Assembly (NCBI GenBank): GCA_023132365.1
Contig: JAGLYJ010000040.1
Span: forward strand, 1-9,135
Length of the DNA: 9,135 nt
Source: Mycoplasmatota bacterium
GTDB taxonomy: Bacteria; Bacillota_I; Bacilli_A; Izemoplasmatales; Hujiaoplasmataceae
Reading direction: 5' to 3'
Positions 1 to 6,303 of the stretch are shown one piece after another (the stretch's first letter is position 1; the number at the start of each line of letters is the position of its first letter). The notes beneath the pieces are model-generated. The model did no database searches. It saw only the letters and a program-made list of their open reading frames with translations, and was not told the origin of the DNA. The translations under genes and the position numbers were made by a program.

Positions 1-1
1 G

Positions 2-115
2 AATCACGGATATGGATTGAAAAGAATTAACAATATTGTTGATAAATATGCTGGGTATATTGATCGACAAAATGAACCTAAAGTTTTTGTTTCTAGGGTT
101 CTATTACCACTATAA
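2..115 (+). CDS. C-terminal end of a GHKL-type sensor histidine kinase (partial)
   Basis: Only the last 37 codons are in the window; the reading frame enters from the left edge and stops at TAA 113-115. The peptide begins NHGYGLKRINNIVDKY, which matches the G2 box (GxGL) and following helix of the HATPase_c/GHKL ATP-binding domain, in the form typical of AgrC/LytS-like sensor kinases. It ends with a short beta-strand tail (KVFVSRVLLPL), as these proteins usually do. Such kinases autophosphorylate in response to peptide or envelope signals and pass phosphate to a LytTR-type response regulator; neither the sensor part nor a regulator is visible here. A terminator follows directly, so it is probably the last gene of its own operon. 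Its place next to an ABC exporter suggests, but does not show, a regulatory link. The family call rests on a short segment. Confidence 0.72.
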   Translation, partial: NHGYGLKRINNIVDKYAGYIDRQNEPKVFVSRVLLPL

Positions 116-125
116 AATTACCACT

Positions 126-161
126 AGTGTTCGAAATTTTACATTTCGTGCACTTTTTTTT
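126..161 (+). terminator. Rho-independent terminator after the sensor kinase
   Basis: Arms 126-137 (AGTGTTCGAAAT) and 143-154 (ATTTCGTGCACT) pair over 10 of 12 positions with a two-base internal mismatch and a 5-nt loop. A run of eight T residues follows (154-161). It lies 10 nt after the kinase stop and separates that gene from the ABC operon. Confidence 0.8.
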
Positions 162-213
162 ATGGTGTGAGTTTTTGTTGTATAGTTAAGGCGAAAGATG
201 TTAGGGGGAAAAA

Positions 214-2676
214 ATGAAAAAAATACTAAAAGTAATAATGTTAAGTATAGCAAGAAAAAAAGGTAGAACATTTTTACTTATATTATCAATTCTATTTAGT
301 GTAGGGCTTACATATGCAGTCTTATCATTATCTAGTTTGACTGAAGTGGTCGTTATGAATTATTACGAAAAAGAATACGGAAATACCGATGTATTAATTT
401 ATAAAGAAGACAATACATTCATCGAACAAGATTTAGAAATTGAAGATGATTCATATAACTATCTTATAGAAGGATATAACTTATATGGATATTCATATTT
501 AGATGAAGATCTGGCTGTTGATATGTATGGGTATACTACTCAAGATATTGATTCAATTTATGATTTAATTTTAATCAGTACTCTAGATGGAGAGTTTGAT
601 TCAAACAATGTGTTAATAGGTAGTAAAAATGCTTCTAAATATGATTTGGAAATAGGAGATACTATTTCCGTTAGCATTGGCTCTGTCAGTTACGAATTTG
701 TAATTTACGGAATAGCTATTGAAGGAACTAGTTTCTTAGATGCTAATCCTAATACATTAGATTTAATCATTACAAAAGATTTTGTGATTAACACTTTAGG
801 ACTAGTTAATCCAAACATTATCTTACTAAATACTAAGGATACTATTAATCTAGAATTACTAGAAGAACAAAATACAGGATTAAGAATCAATAATCTATTT
901 GATCAAGAAGATATAAGCGCTTCGTTACAGCAAATCACTATTCCTATTGGTATTATGGCAATGACAATTGTCTTAATAGGAAGTTTCATTATCTCTTCTA
1001 CTTTCAAGGTTATTGTAATAGATAGAATGGCCTTTCTAGGAACACTTAGAAGTATTGGTGCTACTAAGAAAATGACATTAAAAGTATTAATCATTGAAAG
1101 TGCATTATATGGACTAATAGGTTCTATAATAGGAATCGGAGTAGGAGTATTCTTCTTATCCTTTATGGAAACATATATATTTGGACCAAACTTCTCAGAT
1201 GGACTAGGTGTTAAGTATCTTAATATTTCATTCGCCTTAATCGCAATCATATTTGGTGTGTTAATAAGTATCTTAAGTTCATTGCCTCCTATTTTAAATA
1301 CAAGAAACTATTCAATCAAAGATATCATTTTCCAAAAGATTAAAAATGTTAAGAAAGTATCTATTAATTCTTCCATTATTGGTACATTAATGATAATCAC
1401 AGGATTCATCCTAATGAACAACGTTGGTACTAATGATTATATGACATTCTCAATGATAACTATTATTTTATCAATAGTTGGAGCAATACTAGTAATACCT
1501 TTACTAGTTACATTGATTAATCCGGTTCTCAGCAAAGTCTTATATCCAATTTTCAAGAACAAAGCGGATATAGCATCTAAAAATATAAAACACGATAAGA
1601 CATTGATAAACAATATAGTATTACTAGCAATAGGACTTGGAGCTATCTTTATGATAAATAGCTTTAGTAATGATGTTGGTCCCGCAGTTGAAGAAGAATA
1701 TGAATTAGCACAATACGATATGTTAATTCAGAATGAAACTATCGATAATGATTTTATTCTAGAAATCGAAAACATTGATGGTGTAGACCACGTATATATT
1801 ACAGGATCAGCTCATAATGTTGAAACTACAAATGGATTTATATTACCATATCTAGATAGTATTGACCCTAATATGTATGCTGAATATGGTTGGGATATAA
1901 TTGGTGACGGTGTATCATTAGAAACTATAAATACCTTTAATACGAGTAATGCAATTATAGTTAATGAATTCATAGCTAAAAAATATGAGTTAGAAATAAA
2001 CGATACAGTAGAAATTATCAATAATGGAATTACTACTGAGCTTACAATAGTTGGAACATATCAATCAATTATGTTTAACGGAGTAATGAGTTATATATCT
2101 CATGACACCTTTGCTAGTATCTTTGGAACTGATACTCTAAATACAATATATATTAACTCAATAGATGATGTAGAAACAGTTAGAAAAAATATTAAAGAAT
2201 CATACAATTTAGGAGTATTACCAATCGATACATTAAAAGAATTAAAAGATACAAATGAAGAATCAAATAAAATGCTCTTTAGTTTATTGACTGGTATTAG
2301 TCTACTAGCTATGTTAATAGGAGCTATAGGGATTATTAATAACTTCACCGTAAGTTTTATTAGTAGAAGAAAACTTGTCGGAAGTTTAAGATCACTTGGG
2401 TTAAGTAAAACGGGTACAATAAAACTATTTATGATTGAATCATTGATGGTGGGAATGATAGGCAGTATCTTAGGAGTATTATTTGGAATCATGTTCTATC
2501 ACTTCATGGGATTTGTTGTTGAAGGAATGAATATTAATTCTGATCTACAAACTTATGATATGTTGATAATGTTATATATCTTCCTAAGTGGATTAATATT
2601 AAGCATCATTACATCAGTATTACCATCAATCAATATGTCCAGACGAAACATCGTGAATGAAATAAAATATGAATAG
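214..2676 (+). CDS. ABC transporter permease, double FtsX/MacB type with two large external domains
   Basis: This 820-residue membrane subunit belongs to an ABC exporter or mechanotransmission complex of the MacB/LolCE/FtsX superfamily. Predicted layout: TM1 at about 20-42, an external domain at 45-238, TMs at about 241-264, 291-318 and 337-361, a linker pair at 386-403 and 411-436, TM7 at 466-484, a second external domain at 488-685, and a closing set of three TMs (687-710, 741-766, 782-806). Each half carries the conserved FtsX segment after its TM helix: LRSIGATKKMTLK near 278-290 and LRSLGLSKTGTIK near 725-737, the region expected to touch the ATPase. AGGGGG at 203-208 lies 5 nt before the ATG. 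The start is supported by the N-terminal MKKILKVIMLSIARKKGR, a typical basic segment before TM1. The ATPase gene follows immediately. The substrate is unknown; family members handle lipids, lipoproteins, antimicrobial peptides or envelope signalling. Confidence 0.93.
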   Translation: MKKILKVIMLSIARKKGRTFLLILSILFSVGLTYAVLSLSSLTEVVVMNYYEKEYGNTDVLIYKEDNTFIEQDLEIEDDSYNYLIEGYNLYGYSYLDEDLAVDMYGYTTQDIDSIYDLILISTLDGEFDSNNVLIGSKNASKYDLEIGDTISVSIGSVSYEFVIYGIAIEGTSFLDANPNTLDLIITKDFVINTLGLVNPNIILLNTKDTINLELLEEQNTGLRINNLFDQEDISASLQQITIPIGIMAMTIVLIGSFIISSTFKVIVIDRMAFLGTLRSIGATKKMTLKVLIIESALYGLIGSIIGIGVGVFFLSFMETYIFGPNFSDGLGVKYLNISFALIAIIFGVLISILSSLPPILNTRNYSIKDIIFQKIKNVKKVSINSSIIGTLMIITGFILMNNVGTNDYMTFSMITIILSIVGAILVIPLLVTLINPVLSKVLYPIFKNKADIASKNIKHDKTLINNIVLLAIGLGAIFMINSFSNDVGPAVEEEYELAQYDMLIQNETIDNDFILEIENIDGVDHVYITGSAHNVETTNGFILPYLDSIDPNMYAEYGWDIIGDGVSLETINTFNTSNAIIVNEFIAKKYELEINDTVEIINNGITTELTIVGTYQSIMFNGVMSYISHDTFASIFGTDTLNTIYINSIDDVETVRKNIKESYNLGVLPIDTLKELKDTNEESNKMLFSLLTGISLLAMLIGAIGIINNFTVSFISRRKLVGSLRSLGLSKTGTIKLFMIESLMVGMIGSILGVLFGIMFYHFMGFVVEGMNINSDLQTYDMLIMLYIFLSGLILSIITSVLPSINMSRRNIVNEIKYE

Positions 2677-2680
2677 AGGG
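2675..2680 (+). promoter_or_regulatory. Ribosome binding site that fixes the ATPase start
   Basis: AGAGGG overlaps the permease stop codon and lies 6 nt before ATG 2687. The in-frame upstream ATG at 2669 has no such site and would overlap the permease by 8 nt. The start at 2687 is therefore preferred, and it also gives the usual N-terminus METVIQIKDL. Confidence 0.7.
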
Positions 2681-2686
2681 AAAACA

Positions 2687-3358
2687 ATGGAAACAGTAAT
2701 ACAAATTAAAGATTTAAAAAAAGATTATAATAGTGTTCAAAAGAAAGTTGAAGTATTAAAAGGAATTAACCTGACTGTTAAGGAAGGTGAATTCATATCA
2801 ATCATGGGACCGTCAGGTTCTGGCAAAAGCACACTTCTATACTTAATGGGAGGTCTTGAAACTCCAACTGAAGGTACAATACACATTAATAATGAAAACT
2901 TATCTAGAATGAACGATAATAAACAAAGTGTATTAAGATCTAATATAATCGGTTACGTCTTTCAGTTCTATAACTTAGTAGAACATTTAAATGTTGAAGA
3001 TAACATTTTACTTCCAGTATTAATCAATGGAGGGAAGAAGAAAGACTTTTTGGAAAGACTTATTGAATTGCTAACTACAGTGGGATTACTAGATAAAAGA
3101 AAATCTTACCCAAGAGAATTATCGGGTGGAGAACAACAACGGGTTTCAATCGCTAGATCATTAATTAACAGTCCTTTAATTATCTTGGCAGATGAACCAA
3201 TTGGAAATCTAGACTCAAAATCAGGCAAAGGCATAATGGAATTATTTAAAGATATCAATAAAACCTTAGGTACTACTATTATTCAGGTAACACACTCACA
3301 TGAATCAGCACAATACGGTAATAGAATAGTAAATGTTAAAGATGGGATATTAGTATAA
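2687..3358 (+). CDS. ABC transporter ATP-binding protein, LolD/MacB type
   Basis: This 223-residue cytoplasmic ATPase partners the permease just upstream. All nucleotide-binding-domain motifs are intact: Walker A GPSGSGKS (41-48), Q-loop glutamine Q93 in YVFQFYNL, signature LSGGEQQR (145-152), Walker B LIILADEP (164-171) with catalytic E170, D-loop NLD (174-176) and switch histidine H203 in VTHS. Length and motif wording match the LolD/MacB/BceA group, which pairs with FtsX-fold permeases. The gene starts 10 nt after the permease stop, so the two are almost certainly co-transcribed and translationally coupled. No clear terminator follows in 3359-3400. An upstream in-frame ATG at 2669 would add six residues and is less likely. 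The substrate cannot be told from the sequence. Confidence 0.95.
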   Translation: METVIQIKDLKKDYNSVQKKVEVLKGINLTVKEGEFISIMGPSGSGKSTLLYLMGGLETPTEGTIHINNENLSRMNDNKQSVLRSNIIGYVFQFYNLVEHLNVEDNILLPVLINGGKKKDFLERLIELLTTVGLLDKRKSYPRELSGGEQQRVSIARSLINSPLIILADEPIGNLDSKSGKGIMELFKDINKTLGTTIIQVTHSHESAQYGNRIVNVKDGILV

Positions 3359-3406
3359 ATATTCATAGGATATATCTAGTTTTAAGTTTCAAAGCAGATA
3401 GCGCAT

Positions 3407-3435
3407 TTCATATTTTATAATGATTTTTCTATAAT
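3407..3435 (+). promoter_or_regulatory. Probable vegetative promoter for the TraX-family gene
   Basis: A perfect TATAAT lies at 3430-3435. TTCATA at 3407-3412 matches the -35 consensus at 4 of 6 positions with 17-bp spacing. It sits about 40 bp before the coding start. The AT richness of the region makes chance matches common. Confidence 0.5.
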
Positions 3436-3466
3436 AGAATAAATTAATAAATTAGATAAAGAGGTT

Positions 3467-3471
3467 GGAGG
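3467..3471 (+). promoter_or_regulatory. Ribosome binding site that fixes the TraX-family start
   Basis: GGAGG lies 5 nt before ATG 3477. A TTG at 3465 is in the same frame four codons earlier, but the only purine-rich site before it (GAGG 3461-3464) abuts it with no spacing. ATG 3477 is therefore chosen. Confidence 0.75.
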
Positions 3472-3476
3472 ATTTT

Positions 3477-4328
3477 ATGAGAAATACATCAAGAAATGAT
3501 ATATTAAAAATAATTGCAATGGTTACAATGCTTGTTGATCACTTAGGGGTTCTAATCTTTCCTGAACTTAGAATACTTAGAACTATAGGACGAATTGCTT
3601 TTCCAATTTTCGCCTATCAACTTGCTCTTGGTTACAGGAATACAAGTGACAGAAAAGCATATAGAAAGAATTTATTGATTTTTGGACTCATTGCTCAAAT
3701 ACCTTATCTGTTTTTGCATGTTAATTTAGAACCTCATTGGTTAGTGTTTAATGTAATACTACTGTTCTGGTTCGCAACATTTGCTCTAGCAGCTTGTGAT
3801 AAGGCTAGAGATTACTTTAGAAGTGAAAACAAGGACGGGGGCAAAATACTACTGGGAGTATTATTTTCATTAATCACTTTAGGACTTGCATTACTACCTG
3901 AATTAATTTCTCTTCTAATTTCTGACATTGTATTAAGTTATGGAACATATGGAATGTTAATGATTCTAATGTTCTATTTGGCTAAACAGAATCCATTTAA
4001 GATTGTTATTGGCTTCTTGATTCTATCGCTAGTAGGTGTTTTGAATTATGGAATATTCATTCTATATCACTCCAGTGATTATACATATTTTGAAGTATTG
4101 CAACATTTAGATGTAGTTTGGAATAATGTAACTACCACTAATGATGGGTTAAGAACGTTAGAAGGATATTTCTTCCAAACTAGGAGTTTGATGGCCATAC
4201 CAATTATTATAGGTTTTGAATACTTAAAACCTAAACTTAAGGTTAACAAAAAGATTGGTTATTATTTCTATCCGGTTCATATAGCAATATTAGTTATATT
4301 AAAAGTATTACTAGATGCATTTGCATAA
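3477..4328 (+). CDS. TraX-family integral membrane protein
   Basis: The product is a 283-residue multi-pass membrane protein. Family features: an N-terminal helix ending in DHLG (about 21-24), the segment RTIGRIAFPIFAYQLALGY (about 35-53), a basic stretch with YRKNLL soon after (about 60-70), and the C-terminal KIGYYFYPVHIAIL, which corresponds to the conserved 'FYPxH' end of TraX proteins. F-plasmid TraX N-acetylates pilin, but most chromosomal Gram-positive TraX homologues have no tested function and resemble membrane acyltransferases. No pilin, relaxase or other conjugation gene is visible nearby, so a role in DNA transfer is not supported. The gene has its own likely promoter and a strong terminator 15 nt after its stop, so it is probably monocistronic. 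The middle region (about 190-235) is less like the family as I know it. Confidence 0.85.
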   Translation: MRNTSRNDILKIIAMVTMLVDHLGVLIFPELRILRTIGRIAFPIFAYQLALGYRNTSDRKAYRKNLLIFGLIAQIPYLFLHVNLEPHWLVFNVILLFWFATFALAACDKARDYFRSENKDGGKILLGVLFSLITLGLALLPELISLLISDIVLSYGTYGMLMILMFYLAKQNPFKIVIGFLILSLVGVLNYGIFILYHSSDYTYFEVLQHLDVVWNNVTTTNDGLRTLEGYFFQTRSLMAIPIIIGFEYLKPKLKVNKKIGYYFYPVHIAILVILKVLLDAFA

Positions 4329-4343
4329 TTAAAGAATATAATG

Positions 4344-4373
4344 AACATCAAGTGAATTTTACTTGATGTTTTT
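4344..4373 (+). terminator. Rho-independent terminator after the TraX-family gene
   Basis: Perfect 10-bp arms AACATCAAGT (4344-4353) and ACTTGATGTT (4361-4370) enclose a 7-nt loop, with a T run at 4369-4373. It lies 15 nt after the stop codon. Confidence 0.88.
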
Positions 4374-4486
4374 ATATGTCTCCTATTGCTTATAGAATTC
4401 AAAATAAGGCTTTTATATCTGCCTAATAAATGATATAATCCTATGTATATAGATTCATTATTGCTATATGTTTAAAAAGCACATAA

Positions 4487-4810
4487 TCCAGATCAACTAT
4501 TTTTGAATACAAGTATGATGCATATGGCAATATGGTTGTTTCAACTGTTTTATCAGGTTATTCACATATATCAGAACACAATTCATATACATATAAAGGG
4601 TATAGATATGATACGGATTTAAGTATGTATTACTTAAATAGTAGATATTATAATCCTGAAATAGGTAGATTCATTAACTCTGATGGTTTAATGGGAAAAA
4701 CGGGCGATTGGATTGGTATGGTTTTTAAACAGTGGTTAACTAACCCTCCATATGCATAGAATAACAAGTTGCATCTAAATGAGTTCTGATGAGCTGTATC
4801 ACAAATGGCT
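4487..4810 (+). pseudogene. Rhs/YD-repeat protein remnant (core C-terminal segment)
   Basis: From 4487 a stop-free frame reads through EYKYDAYGN, TYKGYRYDTDLSMYYLNSR and YYNPEIGRFINSDG, the hallmark end of the RHS-repeat core (normally YDAYGN, then YRGYxYDxETGLYYLxSRYYNPxxGRFIxxDG). TAA at 4484-4486 blocks the frame just upstream and no further YD repeats are visible there, so more than a thousand residues of a normal Rhs protein are missing. The frame ends at TAG 4757-4759. The related fragment at 7304-7441 has TAC (Tyr) at that codon, so the TAG looks like a nonsense mutation. Homology with that fragment continues past the stop to about 4810. An ATG at 4532 could give a 75-residue peptide but has no convincing ribosome binding site. 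An extended -10-like TGATATAAT (4431-4439) lies upstream but its -35 is poor. Intact Rhs proteins are large surface or secreted polymorphic toxins. Confidence 0.82.
4709..4810 (+). repeat. Direct repeat, copy 1 (Rhs tail)
   Basis: This 102-bp segment aligns without gaps to 7340-7441. The first 35 bases are identical, and about 86 of 102 match by hand count. It covers the end of the Rhs remnant (WIGMVFKQWLTNPPYA) and about 50 bp beyond its stop. Confidence 0.85.
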
Positions 4811-4878
4811 GATATTAATGATATATATGCTATAACAACGCCATTTAAAGTTTAAACTCATCGCTTACTTTACCCAAA

Positions 4879-4940
4879 TAAAAATACCTCCAAAGTTTGA
4901 TTTGATATTTTTTATTATATCATGTCTACTTTAGAGGTAT
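4879..4940 (-). terminator. Probable terminator of the minus-strand hydrolase-like gene
   Basis: The arms ATACCTCCAAAGT (4884-4896) and ACTTTAGAGGTAT (4928-4940) pair at 12 of 13 positions. A smaller hairpin (GATAT with ATATC) can form within the 31-nt spacer. Read on the minus strand, the stem is followed by ATTTTTATTT and lies just after the stop of the minus-strand gene. The spacer is longer than usual, so a different function for the inverted repeat is possible. Confidence 0.55.
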
Positions 4941-4954
4941 CATAATCATTTGTC

Positions 4955-5893
4955 TTAGTTTTTTTCTTTAAAATATATAAAGGAATCCTCAATAATTTCT
5001 TTTGCATTTGTTGGGAGTCCATTTGATAGATTATTAGTTACTTTATATATGTTTTTATGTTTGACATTATATTTTGTCAATATTTTATCAAAATTATTTG
5101 CGATAGGCAGACCATGTTGATCGTCTATTCCACAGGCAATAACTATCTTAATATTGCGTTCTGATAGCAAATGCATTTGAGAATCAAACTTAGCTAAATT
5201 AGGAAACCATGGTCTAAAAAAGATGACTTTTTTAGCTTTAAGTTTGTTTTCTATTAATCCACTTAATAATATATTTGACCCAGCAGCAAATGCTGCTAGT
5301 GTAATATTTTCTTCTTGAACATTATATTCGGATATTACTTCCTGGAAATGTTCATTTACAACTTCTAAACCAAATTCTGAATTCCTCCATGAATAATTTA
5401 AATATGAACTGAATTCTCTTGTTTGTGGCAGAGCAATAATATGGTTATTGATAGTTGTAGAGTTAAATGTTTCTTTAACTATCTCAACAAACTGAGAATT
5501 TCCATGTAGCATGAAAAAAAGATTACTGGTTATTTCTTTAGGAACAAATATATCAATCTTCTTATCTCCTGAATATTTACAGTCAAGTCCTCGTTGTTCA
5601 TTTACAAGGTAAAGCTCTTTATAAGAATCCAAATCCCTAATATTATCCAAATCTGCATCATTATCTAGGGAGTCTGTGGGGTACCACATTTTATATTTAA
5701 TGATTGCTTCTTTTAAATAAAATATTGCATTATCAATTTTATTTAACCTACTAGCTAAAGAAAATAATAAGTTGTAAAGGAATGAGTCTTTTCCAAAAAA
5801 AGTTTTATTCTTGATTAGTATATTATATGCCTCATTGTACTGCATATTTTTGTATAGTTCATATGATAGCGTTATTAATTCTTGTGTATTCAT
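4955..5893 (-). CDS. TPR-like plus alpha/beta-hydrolase-fold protein lacking its catalytic Ser and His
   Basis: The 312-residue product has two parts. Residues 1-95 are helical with TPR-like pairs (ELYKNMQYNEAYNILIK; NLLFSLASRLNKIDNAIFYLKEAI). Residues 112-312 look like an esterase/phospholipase-type alpha/beta hydrolase: LHGN (129-132) at the oxyanion strand, ALPQTREF after the next strand, NITLAAFAAGSNI at the nucleophile elbow, and KIVIACGIDD (D257/D258) where the acid normally sits. In active relatives the elbow reads GFSQG; here it is AFAAG, with Ala203 in place of serine. The usual GHGxP histidine region reads SNGLP (Asn291). Both changes were checked at nucleotide level. It is therefore probably a pseudo-hydrolase that binds or scaffolds rather than cleaves. 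No signal peptide or TM is seen. It stands alone on the minus strand, divergent from the fic gene. The exact family is inferred. Confidence 0.85.
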   Translation of the reverse strand: MNTQELITLSYELYKNMQYNEAYNILIKNKTFFGKDSFLYNLLFSLASRLNKIDNAIFYLKEAIIKYKMWYPTDSLDNDADLDNIRDLDSYKELYLVNEQRGLDCKYSGDKKIDIFVPKEITSNLFFMLHGNSQFVEIVKETFNSTTINNHIIALPQTREFSSYLNYSWRNSEFGLEVVNEHFQEVISEYNVQEENITLAAFAAGSNILLSGLIENKLKAKKVIFFRPWFPNLAKFDSQMHLLSERNIKIVIACGIDDQHGLPIANNFDKILTKYNVKHKNIYKVTNNLSNGLPTNAKEIIEDSFIYFKEKN

Positions 5894-5898
5894 GGTTT

Positions 5899-5905
5899 CT
5901 CCTTT
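5899..5905 (-). promoter_or_regulatory. Ribosome binding site that fixes the hydrolase-like start
   Basis: Read on the minus strand, AAAGGAG lies 5 nt before ATG 5893. A longer in-frame start at 5953 would add 20 residues (beginning MSKLYLFIITQL) but would place this strong site inside the coding region. Confidence 0.78.
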
Positions 5906-6002
5906 AAACTTATGAATTAGTTGAGTTATTATAAATAAATATAATTTACTCATAACTAATTTACAATAACATATATTGAATGAATTTACTATATCTTAAT
6001 GA

Positions 6003-6092
6003 TTGAATATATTCAACTTCTAGTTGAATTGATTGATAAGCTTTCAACTACTTTTCTCTTTTAGTTGCAACTACTTAATTGACCCATCAATT
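6003..6092. promoter_or_regulatory. Cluster of short palindromes, possible operator region
   Basis: Four perfect or near-adjacent inverted repeats lie in 90 bp: TTGAATATATTCAA (6003-6016); TTCAACT/AGTTGAA around a 3-nt centre (6012-6028), overlapping the first; TAGTTGCAACTA (6062-6073); and AATTGA/TCAATT around 4 nt (6077-6092). A further TTCAACTA lies at 6043-6050. The core word CAACT or its complement AGTTG occurs five times. Repeated half-sites between divergent genes are what a dimeric regulator would need. No regulator is identified, and AT-rich DNA favours such matches. Confidence 0.45.
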
Positions 6093-6263
6093 ATTGCGTA
6101 ATTTAGTAGAATATTTTATATTGAACTGAATATATATAATAAGAGTGCTATAATTTAATTACATGGCACTTTTTCTTTTATCTTTGTATGCATATACTAT
6201 TATACACACCGTCTTAAAACCATACCTATCCGCTTTAATTATGTGGTATATGCGATACTTATA

Positions 6264-6272
6264 TGGTATAAT
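6264..6272 (+). promoter_or_regulatory. Extended -10 promoter element for fic
   Basis: TGGTATAAT at 6264-6272 is a perfect -10 box with the extended TGn motif. The hexamer at 17-bp spacing (TGGTAT, 6244-6249) is a weak -35. It is 31 bp before the fic start. Confidence 0.45.
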
Positions 6273-6286
6273 AGGGTATAAGTTAT

Positions 6287-6297
6287 AAAGGATGTGA
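6287..6297 (+). promoter_or_regulatory. Extended Shine-Dalgarno sequence of fic
   Basis: AAAGGATGTGA matches the full anti-SD complement AAAGGAGGTGA at 10 of 11 positions and ends 6 nt before ATG 6304. This supports that start. Confidence 0.65.
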
Positions 6298-6303
6298 AAT
6301 CAG

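Larger units (their letters stand above)
5894..6303. other. 410-bp divergent intergenic region
   Basis: This stretch separates the minus-strand hydrolase-like gene from the plus-strand fic gene. It holds the ribosome binding sites of both, a minus-strand TATAAT (5933 to 5928) with a poor -35, several plus-strand TATAAT boxes (6135-6140, 6149-6154, 6267-6272), and a cluster of palindromes at 6003-6092. A 41-codon hydrophobic open frame (6163-6288) has no ribosome binding site and was not called. The length is large for two single genes and suggests shared regulation or lost genes. Confidence 0.6.

Noticed and set aside
903..1250. Minus-strand open frames inside the permease gene (also 705-890, 1812-2021, 2100-2492)
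   Set aside because: They lie opposite a well-supported coding sequence, have no family features, and are expected shadows in AT-rich DNA.
3465..3476. TTG start that would add four residues to the TraX-family protein
   Set aside because: The preceding GAGG abuts the TTG with no spacing, while GGAGG is ideally placed for ATG 3477.
4884..4940. Inverted repeat considered as the end of a small mobile element
   Set aside because: No target duplication or partner end was found. Its position just after the minus-strand stop, with a T run on that strand, fits a terminator better.
6164..6179. TGGCAC followed by a T-rich stretch, resembling the -24 half of a sigma-54 promoter
   Set aside because: The required GC of the -12 element is missing at the right spacing, and it is not upstream of the AAA+ gene.
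6163..6288. A 41-codon hydrophobic open frame (begins MALFLLSLYAY) upstream of fic
   Set aside because: The sequence before its ATG has no purine-rich ribosome binding site, and the frame covers the likely fic promoter. AT-rich spacers often give such hydrophobic frames.
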